Part shown: piece after piece, positions 24,038 through 31,949 of the stretch
Layout of the letters: every line of letters begins with the position of its first letter
Numbering within the stretch: the first letter of the stretch is position 1
Assembly (NCBI RefSeq): GCF_945906275.1
Contig: NZ_CAMDRA010000006.1
Coordinates: forward strand, 1-44,024
Length of the DNA: 44,024 bases
Direction: 5' to 3'
DNA from: Dongia mobilis
GTDB lineage: Bacteria > Pseudomonadota > Alphaproteobacteria > Dongiales > Dongiaceae
Program-made: the position numbers and the translations under genes
Notes under the pieces: model-generated
The model's database searches: none
The model's input: only the letters and a program-made list of their open reading frames with translations
Told to the model about the DNA's origin: nothing

Positions 24038-25726
24038 CTATTCGATGACGGGGGGCTCCGACAGGTCGAAGCTCGGCAGGGTCGGAAGTTCCTCGGTCCC
24101 GCCCAACCCGTCGGTTGACGGCAAGGTGATCTCGATATTGGCCGGATCGACCGTCGAAATCTCGTCCTGGTAATGGGTAACCAGTTTGGGGAACAGCATT
24201 ACCGCACCAACCATCAGCAACTGAAGAAGGATGAAGGCGACAGCACCGCGATAGATGTCGGTCGTCTTCACGCCGGCCAGGGTCTTGCCCGTCACCTTGT
24301 CGAGCCAATTGCCGACCGGTGCCACCGACCGCATGTAGAAAAGGGCGAATCCGAAGGGTGGTGTCAGGAAGCTGGTCTGCATGTTGACGCCAAGCAGCAC
24401 GCCGAACCAGATGAGGTCGATGCCCATCTTGGCGGCGACCGGCGCCAGCAGCGGGATGATGATGAAGGCGATTTCGAAGAAGTCGATGAAGCAGCCCAGA
24501 ATGAACACCAGGATGTTCACCGCGATCAGGAAGCCCCATTCGCCCCCCGGCAGGCCGGACATCAGTTCCTCGACCCAGACATGGCCGTTGACGCCGTAGA
24601 AGGTCAGCGAGAAGACGCGGGCGCCGATCAGGATGAAGAGCACGAAGCAGGACAGCTTGGTCGTGGCATCGAGCGCTTCGCGGAGCGATACCCACGAGAT
24701 GCGGCGCTTGGCCAGTGCCATCAGCAGGGCGCCCGCGGCACCCATGGCGCCGCCCTCGGTCGGTGTCGCGATGCCGAGGAAGATGGTGCCCAGCACCAGG
24801 AAGATCAGCGCCAGCGGTGGGATCAGCGTGATGACGACTTCCTGCGCAAGCCGTGAGAGCCAGCCCAGATTCATCGTCTTGTTGGCAACGGCCAGGGCAT
24901 AGATCACGGCCGCGCCGATGGTGGCACCCCAGATGCCGGCCCCGTTCTCAATGCTGTCACCGATGGTGAGGGCAACGGCAAAGGCGATCGCCGTGCCGAT
25001 AAGTGTTACGATGAGCAGCGACATGGCACCACTGCCCAGCGTGCGCGCCTCGGCGGGCAAAGCCGGTGCGGCTTTGGGGCGGATGATGGTGATCACGAAC
25101 ACATAGGCGCAGTAGATCGCCGTCAGCATCAGGCCGGGGACGATGGCGCCTGCATACATGTCACCGACCGAGCGCCCGAGCTGGTCGGCAAGGACGATCA
25201 GCACCAGAGATGGCGGAATGATCTGGGCGAGCGTGCCGGAAGCGGCGATGACGCCGGTGGCCAGCGACCGGTCATAACCATAGCGCAGCATGATCGGCAG
25301 CGAGATGAGGCCCATGGCCATCACCGATGCGGCAACGACGCCAGTGGTCGCGGCCAGCACCGCCCCCACCAGAACCACGGCATAGGCAAGGCCACCGCGG
25401 ATCGGGCCGAACAACTGCCCCACGGTATCGAGCAGGTCCTCGGCCATGCCGGATTTTTCCAGCACGATCCCCATGAAGGTGAAGAATGGAATGGCGAGCA
25501 GGGTTTCGTTGTTCATCACCCCCAGCAGGCGACCGGGGGATGTCTGCAGCAGAGGCCAGGAAAGCGTGATTTCGCCGCCGGAAATCGGTGCGAGTTCGAC
25601 GCCGATGAAGAAGAAAAACAGCCCGTTTGCCGCGAGGGCGAAGGCGACCGGATAGCCCATGATCAGGAACAACACCAGGGAGGCGAACATGATCGGGGCG
25701 AGGTTATGGGCGATGAGTTCGATCAT
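24038..25726 (-). CDS. dctM: TRAP transporter large permease, DctM type
   Basis: 562 aa with a dozen or more hydrophobic segments. DctM landmarks include FLIMGYPVAFALAANGLFFF near the start, GALLMALAKRRIS in the middle and GVLLGVNMQTSFLTPPFGFA near the end. It is longer than the common 430-aa DctM, with an internal insert and an acidic C-terminal tail (TVDPANIEITLPSTDG ... SEPPVIE). Larger DctM proteins of this kind occur with keto-acid-type binding proteins. It is coupled to dctQ by a 4-nt overlap and moves the solute using an ion gradient. Confidence 0.92.
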   Translation of the reverse strand: MIELIAHNLAPIMFASLVLFLIMGYPVAFALAANGLFFFFIGVELAPISGGEITLSWPLLQTSPGRLLGVMNNETLLAIPFFTFMGIVLEKSGMAEDLLDTVGQLFGPIRGGLAYAVVLVGAVLAATTGVVAASVMAMGLISLPIMLRYGYDRSLATGVIAASGTLAQIIPPSLVLIVLADQLGRSVGDMYAGAIVPGLMLTAIYCAYVFVITIIRPKAAPALPAEARTLGSGAMSLLIVTLIGTAIAFAVALTIGDSIENGAGIWGATIGAAVIYALAVANKTMNLGWLSRLAQEVVITLIPPLALIFLVLGTIFLGIATPTEGGAMGAAGALLMALAKRRISWVSLREALDATTKLSCFVLFILIGARVFSLTFYGVNGHVWVEELMSGLPGGEWGFLIAVNILVFILGCFIDFFEIAFIIIPLLAPVAAKMGIDLIWFGVLLGVNMQTSFLTPPFGFALFYMRSVAPVGNWLDKVTGKTLAGVKTTDIYRGAVAFILLQLLMVGAVMLFPKLVTHYQDEISTVDPANIEITLPSTDGLGGTEELPTLPSFDLSEPPVIE

Positions 25727-26346
25727 CGGGCATCTCCTGCGCCATCGCGCTTGCTGGCGTCATGGGCATGAGGGCCGATCCCGGCAGAGAGCAACTCGGT
25801 ATCGACGCTGGCCTGCATGTTGGCATGCTCGTCGGCATCGTCGAGGATACCTGCCAGAACGGCCACACGCTTGATGATTTCGGAGATCGCCTGTGCCAGC
25901 AGCAGGATAAAGCCCACCAGGATGATGAACTTGGCCGGCCAGATGATGAGCCCGCCGGAGTTCATCGACATTTCCTGCGACTGGTAGGAGTCGAGAGCGA
26001 ACGGGACGCACAGCCAGATCATCATCAACACAAAGGGCAGCAGGAAGACGATATGGCCGAACAGGTCGATCCAGTCCCTGGTGCGCTTCTTGAGATGCGC
26101 GGAGATGACGTCGATGCGGATATGGGCGTTGCGCTGCAGGGTATAGGCGGCAGCTAGCATGAATACGGCGCCGAACAGGTACCATTGCAGTTCCAGCCAG
26201 GCATTCGAACTCTCGTCGAACGCTTTGCGGATGATGGCATTGACCGCGCTTACGATGATTGCCACCAGGATCAGCCATTTCACATGCCGCCCGATGAACG
26301 CCGTCACCGCATCGATCCCGCGGCTGGCCGCAAGCAATGCCTGCAT
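25723..26346 (-). CDS. dctQ: TRAP transporter small permease, DctQ type
   Basis: 207 aa with four membrane helices (such as WLILVAIIVSAVNAIIRKAF). It has the DctQ-typical segment AYTLQRNAHIRIDVISAHLK and a polar C-terminal tail. The middle carries ELQWYLFGAVFMLAAAYTL. It partners DctM in the TRAP membrane complex. The ATG at 26346 is the natural start. Its stop overlaps the dctM ATG. Confidence 0.92.
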   Translation of the reverse strand: MQALLAASRGIDAVTAFIGRHVKWLILVAIIVSAVNAIIRKAFDESSNAWLELQWYLFGAVFMLAAAYTLQRNAHIRIDVISAHLKKRTRDWIDLFGHIVFLLPFVLMMIWLCVPFALDSYQSQEMSMNSGGLIIWPAKFIILVGFILLLAQAISEIIKRVAVLAGILDDADEHANMQASVDTELLSAGIGPHAHDASKRDGAGDAR

Positions 26347-26475
26347 CCGCCTGTCCTCCCGATTGTCACCGATTCCGGTGGTTTCTTGAACTCCCGGGCC
26401 AACCTACCTAAAGCCTTGATGGGGCGCAATCATTCCGGGTCTGGCGCCAAGGTCGACTTTAGTCTGGCTGGGGTC

Positions 26476-27102
26476 CTAGCTCTGGCTGGCGCGGGCCGTC
26501 GCGGTGAGAATGCCGGCGCCGATCAGCAGGCTGCCGCCGACCTTGTTGGCGGCTCCCACGACGCGCTCGTTGCGGATTGCGGCCCGCGCCCGCGAGGCCA
26601 CGAGCGCATAGCCGATGGCGTTGGCGAAGGCCAGGATCAGGAAGGTCGTTTCGAAGACGAGCATCTGGGTCAGGAAGTCGGCTTGCGGATTGAGGAATTG
26701 TGGCATAAAGGCCACGAAAAAGATGATGCTCTTGGGATTGAGTGCCGTGACGATCCACGCATGCCCCAGCATCTTGAGGCGCGAGGCGCCGTCGGCGCGG
26801 GGCTTGGCGTTGAGCGCCCCGCCGGCGCGCCACAGCTTGATGCCGAGCCAGATCATATAGGCGGCACCGACCCATTTGAGAATGGTGAACACCGTGGCCG
26901 AGGCGGCCAGCAGGGCGCCCAGGCCGAGCATGGACAGGGTCATGGCGGTGAAGTCGCCGAGCGCCACACCGATCGCCATGGGGAAGGCCGCGCGCCAGCC
27001 TTGGCCGAGGGCATAGGAGATGACCAGCAGGATCGTGGGTCCCGGGATGATCATCAGCAAGGCCGACGCTGCCGTGAATGCGGCCCAAGTTTCCCAGCTC
27101 AT
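26476..27102 (-). CDS. LysE/RhtB family amino-acid exporter
   Basis: 208 aa from the ATG at 27102 (MSWETWAAFTAASALLM). The family pattern PGPTILLVISYALGQGWRAA lies near the N-terminus, then VGAAYMIWLGIKLWRAG and ALNPKSIIFFVAFMPQF. Six hydrophobic segments fit the LysE fold. These proteins export amino acids such as threonine, homoserine or lysine; the substrate is not readable. It sits between the dctQ gene and the second TRAP binding-protein gene, all on the minus strand, which may be chance. Confidence 0.9.
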   Translation of the reverse strand: MSWETWAAFTAASALLMIIPGPTILLVISYALGQGWRAAFPMAIGVALGDFTAMTLSMLGLGALLAASATVFTILKWVGAAYMIWLGIKLWRAGGALNAKPRADGASRLKMLGHAWIVTALNPKSIIFFVAFMPQFLNPQADFLTQMLVFETTFLILAFANAIGYALVASRARAAIRNERVVGAANKVGGSLLIGAGILTATARASQS

Positions 27103-27212
27103 TGTTCCAATCTCCCCAACGTTGCTGGAGTGATCAAGCCACAGGCGGGAGTCCAGGTCCAGTCCAAGCGTCAATCAAGGAAGATCAATCTAACTATCTG
27201 AAAGATAATAGT

Positions 27213-28325
27213 TTACCCGGTCGGATAGGTGAACCCGAGATCCCGGGCGGCGAGGAAGCCGCCTTCACTGACGCGCGTCCAGGTCAGGGTGGTCTTCCGG
27301 TATTTGAGATAGGAGCCGACGATCCGCTTGGTCACGTCATCGCCGGCGTCGAGCACCTCCTGGACGACTTCGCTGGAAGCGTTGCCGAAGGCGATCAGCA
27401 CATCGCGCGAGAACTTCTTGAGCTGCACGTCATGCTCGTTCACCAGGGTGGCAAGGGCTGCCGGACTGCGGCCGCTATATTCCGCCGCCGTGAGATCATT
27501 CTCGGCCATGCAGGCCGCGGCCACGATCTGCTTTAGATCGTCCGGCAAGGCTGAGAATTTGCTCTTGTTGACGATGCATTCCAGTCCCGTGCCCGGCTCC
27601 TGGAAACCAGGCCAGTAGTAAAGCTTGGTGATCTTGTAAAGGCCGAGCGAAAGGTCGTTATAGGGGCCGACCCATTCGGCGCCATCAATGGCGCCGTCCT
27701 GCAGCTTGGCAAACAGCTCGCCGCTCGCCATCGGCATGACGTCGACGCCGAGCTTCTTGAGAGCTTCGCCGCCATAGCCGGGAATGCTGAATTTGCGGCC
27801 CTTGAGGTCGGCGACCGAATTCACCTCCTTCAGGAACCAGCCGCCCATCTGCACGCCGGTATTGCCAGCGAGGAAGGGTTTGACGCCGGCGGCGTCATAG
27901 AGTTCGTCCCACAATTCCTGTCCGCCGGCGAAATTCATCCAGCCGTTGAATTCGGACGGGATGAGGCCGAACGGCACGGCGCTGAAAAAGCCGGCGGCCG
28001 GCATCTGCCCGATATGATAGAGCGAAAAATCATGGGCCATTTCCGCAGTGCCATGCGATACGGCGGCAAAGCCCTGCAGGGGCGATACCAGTTCACCAGC
28101 CGCATAGACCTTGATCGTCAGTCGGCCGCCGGACAGCTGGTTGATGCGCTCCGCCAGTCGTTCGGCGCTGGAGCCGAGGCCGGGCAGGCCTTTCGGCCAG
28201 GCCGTCACCATTTTCCATTCAATGCGGTCTTGGGCGAGAGCGGGTTTGGGAAAGGCACCGCCCAGGGTCGCGGCACCCGCGGCACCGGCTGTGAGTGCGC
28301 CGGTCAGAAAGCGACGACGTCGCAT
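27213..28325 (-). CDS. Second TRAP transporter solute-binding protein, DctP type (Tat-exported)
   Basis: 370 aa from the ATG at 28325 (MRRRRFLTGALTAGAAG), with a twin-arginine signal ending ALAQ. The fold matches the protein at 22864 in many places: WKMVTAWPKGLPGLGSSAER, YAAGELVSPLQGFAAVSHG, GNTGVQMGGWFLKEVNSVAD and IDGAEWVGPYNDLSLGLYK. It is a clear paralogue, probably for a related keto acid or carboxylate. It lies upstream of the LysE and dctQM genes on the same strand. Both binding proteins may therefore serve the one DctQM complex here. Confidence 0.92.
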   Translation of the reverse strand: MRRRRFLTGALTAGAAGAATLGGAFPKPALAQDRIEWKMVTAWPKGLPGLGSSAERLAERINQLSGGRLTIKVYAAGELVSPLQGFAAVSHGTAEMAHDFSLYHIGQMPAAGFFSAVPFGLIPSEFNGWMNFAGGQELWDELYDAAGVKPFLAGNTGVQMGGWFLKEVNSVADLKGRKFSIPGYGGEALKKLGVDVMPMASGELFAKLQDGAIDGAEWVGPYNDLSLGLYKITKLYYWPGFQEPGTGLECIVNKSKFSALPDDLKQIVAAACMAENDLTAAEYSGRSPAALATLVNEHDVQLKKFSRDVLIAFGNASSEVVQEVLDAGDDVTKRIVGSYLKYRKTTLTWTRVSEGGFLAARDLGFTYPTG

Positions 28326-28389
28326 GCAAGCAATCCTCGATCTGGTCAATTCGGGCCGTGCGCCGCCGCCGTTTTCGGAGGAACTGCCA

Positions 28390-28414
28390 CCGGCCCATTA
28401 CTATCTGGGGCCGG
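28390..28414 (-). terminator. Hairpin after the Bpt gene
   Basis: CCGGCCC and GGGCCGG make a 7-bp stem with an 11-nt loop in the 147-nt gap between the Bpt stop (28473) and the next start (28325). There is no clear U-run, so termination is only probable. Confidence 0.4.
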
Positions 28415-28472
28415 AAACTATCAGGTCGGCGTTGCCAAGGAAAGCGGCCTCACGGCTGGCGCCGGTGGGTCG

Positions 28473-29201
28473 CTATTGGTCGGCAGCGAGACGTCGCCAG
28501 CCGTCGGCGCCATAGCGTTCCAGGGGCTGGAATCGCCGTTTATAGTCCATCTTCTGGCTGCCCTTCACCCAATAGCCGAGATACAGGTAGGGCAGGCCTG
28601 CCTGGCGCGCGAGGTCGATCAGGCGCAGCACCACGAAACTGCCGAGACTGTCTTGCGCCCGGTCAGCGGCAAAGAAACTGTAGACGGCGGAAATACCGTC
28701 GGCACTCCAATCCGTCAGGCATGCGGCGATCAGGTTGCGATCGGCATCGCGGAACTCGACCATGCGCGTGTCGATCGGACTGTCGGCGACCATGCTGGCG
28801 TAATCCTGCGGTCCCATGCCGACCATTTCGCCGTCATTGTGGCGCTGATCCAGATAGCGGCTGAACAACTGGTATTGTTCCTGGGTTGGATGCGCCGGCC
28901 GGATTTCGGTCACCAGGTCGGCATTCCGCGCCAGCACCCGGCGCAGGGACCGGGAGGGGTGGAAATTGGCGATGTCGATGCGCACGGGAATGCAGGCCTG
29001 GCAGCCCGCACAGGCCGGGCGATAGGCGATCGAGTGACTGCGCCGGAAGCCTGCCCTGGACAGAAGCTCGAACAATTCGGTGGCTTGTCCGCCGGACAGT
29101 TCGGTAATGATCTTTCGTTCCATCCGCTCAGGCAAGTAGGGACAGGGGACCTCGGTGGTCACCATGAAGCTGATCGGGAAGCTGCGGCTCTGCACGCTCA
29201 T
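28473..29201 (-). CDS. bpt: Aspartate/glutamate leucyltransferase (Bpt, Ate-family)
   Basis: 242 aa. The N-terminal Ate domain keeps TTEVPCPYLPERMERKI and the cysteine pattern PACAGCQACIPVR. The C-terminal acyltransferase part has DWSADGISAVYSFFAAD and YLYLGYWVKGSQKMDYKRRF, diagnostic for the family. In alphaproteobacteria this enzyme adds Leu from tRNA to proteins beginning with Asp or Glu, marking them for ClpS/ClpAP degradation (N-degron pathway). An older name is arginyl-tRNA-protein transferase. It is preceded by the RDD gene on the same strand. Confidence 0.95.
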   Translation of the reverse strand: MSVQSRSFPISFMVTTEVPCPYLPERMERKIITELSGGQATELFELLSRAGFRRSHSIAYRPACAGCQACIPVRIDIANFHPSRSLRRVLARNADLVTEIRPAHPTQEQYQLFSRYLDQRHNDGEMVGMGPQDYASMVADSPIDTRMVEFRDADRNLIAACLTDWSADGISAVYSFFAADRAQDSLGSFVVLRLIDLARQAGLPYLYLGYWVKGSQKMDYKRRFQPLERYGADGWRRLAADQ

Positions 29202-29263
29202 GGCGTTATCCTACGCCAAGGACCCGTTTGTGACCAGTATCGGTGCAGGGGAGGGGGCTTCGC

Positions 29264-29800
29264 TCAATCCGGGTCGGCGCGCACGACGATCGTGCCAACG
29301 ACGATGTCATGCAGCAGTCGGGCGCGGTCGGCGAAAAAGCCCACCGCCAGCACCGGGAAGAACACGGTAACGGTGGCGAAGTACATCGCCGTCATCAGGA
29401 ATGCCTGCACATGGTCAAGCTTGCGACCGTCGAGATTAACCACGCGCAGGCCGGCGGCCCGCATGCCGAGCGTGGCGCCGCGCGGCTCAGCCATCAGATA
29501 GGTTGCCATCGCCACATGAATGACGATCGGTGCCAGCACCAGCGCCGGGAGCGACAGCAGCCCCAGGGTCGCGATTGTGGCCATGCAGTTGGCCAGCCAC
29601 AGCACGCAGGACAGGATGAAGGCGATGGTGAAATCGACACCTGCCGCACAGAAGCGCCGCAGCAGGACACCTTCAAAGCGGCGCGGGTCGGCGAGATCGA
29701 TATCGTTGTGGAAGGCCGGCGCTTCGTCGCTCCAGCCACGTCCGGCACCGCCCGGATCGAGGCGGCTCAATTGGATCGAGGGCGGTTTGCGGTCGGTCAA
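29264..29800 (-). CDS. RDD family membrane protein
   Basis: 178 aa. A polar N-terminus of about 45 residues leads into RRFCAAGVDFTIAFILSCVL, the R-D motif helix of the family. Another helix follows (LLSLPALVLAPIVIHVAMAT) and the conserved GATLGMRAAGLRVVNLDG loop. The end FFADRARLLHDIVVGTIVVR is typical. Some RDD proteins are Na+/H+ antiporters, others are unknown. It lies 62 nt upstream of bpt, a neighbourhood I recall from other alphaproteobacteria. Confidence 0.9.
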   Translation of the reverse strand: MTDRKPPSIQLSRLDPGGAGRGWSDEAPAFHNDIDLADPRRFEGVLLRRFCAAGVDFTIAFILSCVLWLANCMATIATLGLLSLPALVLAPIVIHVAMATYLMAEPRGATLGMRAAGLRVVNLDGRKLDHVQAFLMTAMYFATVTVFFPVLAVGFFADRARLLHDIVVGTIVVRADPD

Positions 29801-29918
29801 ATCTGGGCCTGTGGCTTGACTGCGGACTGGCTACGCCCTGGATATGTGATGTCGGAGCGCCGATCTCAAGCCCACTTTCCATCAGGAAATGCGGGTTTCC
29901 GCGGCGATCACGGGATCG

Positions 29919-30932
29919 TCACCCGCCGGAATCGGGTTCGACGTTTACAGGCGGGATGATTTCTGCAGGTGGCTCATCCGGTGCTGCTGGTGCGGCCGGT
30001 GCTGCGGCTGGCGCGGCACCTTGGCCCGCGGGGGCGTCTTGCACATTGCTCAACAGCGTGATCGAGATACGGCGGTTCTTCGGATCCGCGGGATTGTCTG
30101 CGATGAAGGGGTCGGTATCGGCGCGCCCGACAACGTTGCGGACATTGCTCGCCTGGACCCCGTTTTCGACCAGGACGCGCCGGGCCGCATTGGCGCGATC
30201 AGACGACAATTCCCAATTGGTGCGCCCATCCGAGCCGACATAGGGGGCTGAATCCGTGTGGCCCGAGATGGCGAGCTTGTTGGGTAAATTCTTGAAGGCC
30301 TGCGCGACCAGGCCAAGTAGACGGCGGCTCTTTTCATCCATGTTCGCGCTGCCGGAGGCGAACATCGATTCCTTCTCGGCATCAAGCAACTGGATGCGAA
30401 GTCCTTCCGGCGTCTGGTCGATCTTCAGATTGTCCTGCAGGCCGGAAAGGTCCGGCGATTCCGCGATCACCTGCTGGATCTGTTGCTTCACTTCCTCGAA
30501 CTTCTTCTCTTCCGCGGCCTTCAGCGCTGCCTTGGCCTCGGCGGCATCGATCGGCTTCTCGCCTTCAGGTGTGGCCGCAGCTTCCTCGACAGTGGCCTCG
30601 CCGGTCCCGTCGCCCGTGGCGCCGGTACCTTCTTCCTCGATATCGACCTCAACCTCGGCGGCGGCCGTGCCGCTGGCTGCGTCCATCACCTGCTCCTGGC
30701 CTTCCATCACGGAGACCGAAGTCGCCGCATCTGTTATGGCAAGAGTGGGGGTGAAATACTGGCCGATGGCCTTCTTCTGCTCATCGGTGGTGTTGCCGAG
30801 CAGCCACAGCAGCAGGAAGAACGCCATCATCGCCGTCACGAAATCGGCATAGGCCACCTTCCAGGCACCGCCATGGGCGCCGCCTGCGACCTTCTTGATC
30901 CGCTTGATGATGATCGGTCTTTCATCCGCCAT
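29919..30932 (-). CDS. motB: Flagellar motor stator protein MotB
   Basis: 337 aa. A short basic cytoplasmic N-terminus (IIIKRIKKVAGGAHGGAWKV) precedes the single membrane helix. The proton-carrying Asp lies in VAYADFVTAMMAFFLLLWLL (about residue 30). A long acidic, Ala/Glu-rich linker of about 80 residues follows. The OmpA-like peptidoglycan-binding domain then reads LAISGHTDSAP ... NVVGRADTDPF and NRRISITLL. The tail is Ala/Pro-rich and unusual in composition. It forms the proton-driven stator with MotA, 21 nt upstream. No other flagellar genes are in the window. Confidence 0.94.
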   Translation of the reverse strand: MADERPIIIKRIKKVAGGAHGGAWKVAYADFVTAMMAFFLLLWLLGNTTDEQKKAIGQYFTPTLAITDAATSVSVMEGQEQVMDAASGTAAAEVEVDIEEEGTGATGDGTGEATVEEAAATPEGEKPIDAAEAKAALKAAEEKKFEEVKQQIQQVIAESPDLSGLQDNLKIDQTPEGLRIQLLDAEKESMFASGSANMDEKSRRLLGLVAQAFKNLPNKLAISGHTDSAPYVGSDGRTNWELSSDRANAARRVLVENGVQASNVRNVVGRADTDPFIADNPADPKNRRISITLLSNVQDAPAGQGAAPAAAPAAPAAPDEPPAEIIPPVNVEPDSGG

Positions 30933-30953
30933 GGATCTGACCTCTCAAGAGCC

Positions 30954-31814
30954 TTAAGGAGTCGGCAGGGCGCTGACGGCCTGCTCGACCTCATAGAAGC
31001 TCGGTCGTTCCGTCGACCACAGAACCTTGCGTGCGAACTCGACCGACACGGCCGGCGGGTAGCCCTGCATGTGGGCCAGCAGGCCGGCCTTCATGCACTG
31101 ATAATATTTCGCATCGGCATTGTCGGTCGCCACGACCACATTGGCCAACGGCGCGAACACGCCATAGGACATCAGGATACCAAAGAACGTACCGACCAGC
31201 GCTGCACCGATGAGGTGGCCCAGGATTTCCGGTGGTTCACTGATGGAACCCATGGTGTGAATGACACCCAGCACCGCCGCGACGATGCCGAGGGCCGGCA
31301 AGGCGTCCGCCATGGTCTGGATGGAATGACTGCCGACATGCAGTTCGGCGTGATGGGTTTCGAGTTCCGCGTCGATGAGTGTTTCCACTTCATTGGGATT
31401 CTCGGTACCCAAGGTCATCATGCGCAAATAATCGCACAGGAATTCGACCGCATGATGATCATGCTGGAACTTCGGAAATTGTGCGAAAAGCGTGCTCTCG
31501 TCCGGCTTTTCCACATGCTGCTCCAGGGCCAGCATGCCCTTGGTCTTCGCCAGCCGGAAGATCTGGTAGAGGACCGAGAGAAGCTCGACATAATCGGTCT
31601 TCTTGTAGACTGGCCCCTTCAGCGCGCGTTTAAATGCCTTGCCGGCTGATTTAATGCCGGTTTTCGTGCTGCCGACAATCAGCGCACCAAGCCCTGCTCC
31701 CAGGATGATCACGAATTCGGACGGCTGCCACAACACACCCAGGTGTCCGCCATGGACAGCGTAGGCGCCAAAGACGCAGCCGAAAACGACGACAAGACCT
31801 ACGATGACCAGCAT
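30954..31814 (-). CDS. motA: Flagellar motor stator protein MotA
   Basis: 286 aa, the proton-type MotA length. Four membrane helices are seen (LVIVGLVVVFGCVFGAYAVH and three more). The conserved segments are PSEFVIILGAGLGALIVGS, ALPALGIVAAVLGVIHTMGS and GAALVGTFFGILMSYGVFAP. It assembles as a ring around MotB to drive rotation. It precedes motB on the same strand with a 21-nt gap, the standard order. Confidence 0.95.
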   Translation of the reverse strand: MLVIVGLVVVFGCVFGAYAVHGGHLGVLWQPSEFVIILGAGLGALIVGSTKTGIKSAGKAFKRALKGPVYKKTDYVELLSVLYQIFRLAKTKGMLALEQHVEKPDESTLFAQFPKFQHDHHAVEFLCDYLRMMTLGTENPNEVETLIDAELETHHAELHVGSHSIQTMADALPALGIVAAVLGVIHTMGSISEPPEILGHLIGAALVGTFFGILMSYGVFAPLANVVVATDNADAKYYQCMKAGLLAHMQGYPPAVSVEFARKVLWSTERPSFYEVEQAVSALPTP

Positions 31815-31899
31815 GAAATGCCGAAACCCGCCCCTGGTGAACCCGCCTCAAGATGGCCGGTTTTAGTTAATACTTGGTTTAGGATTCGGGGCAAGAGCT

Positions 31900-31918
31900 T
31901 GAATTGAGGTTCAATTCA
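31900..31918. repeat. Inverted repeat upstream of motA
   Basis: TGAATTGA-GGT-TCAATTCA is a perfect 8-bp inverted repeat in an AT-rich stretch between the acylase stop and the motA start. It is 86 nt before the motA ATG. It could be an operator for motAB or a weak transcript hairpin. Confidence 0.4.
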
Positions 31919-31949
31919 GATAGTAGCTGAAGAGTTGCACGGTCATGGC

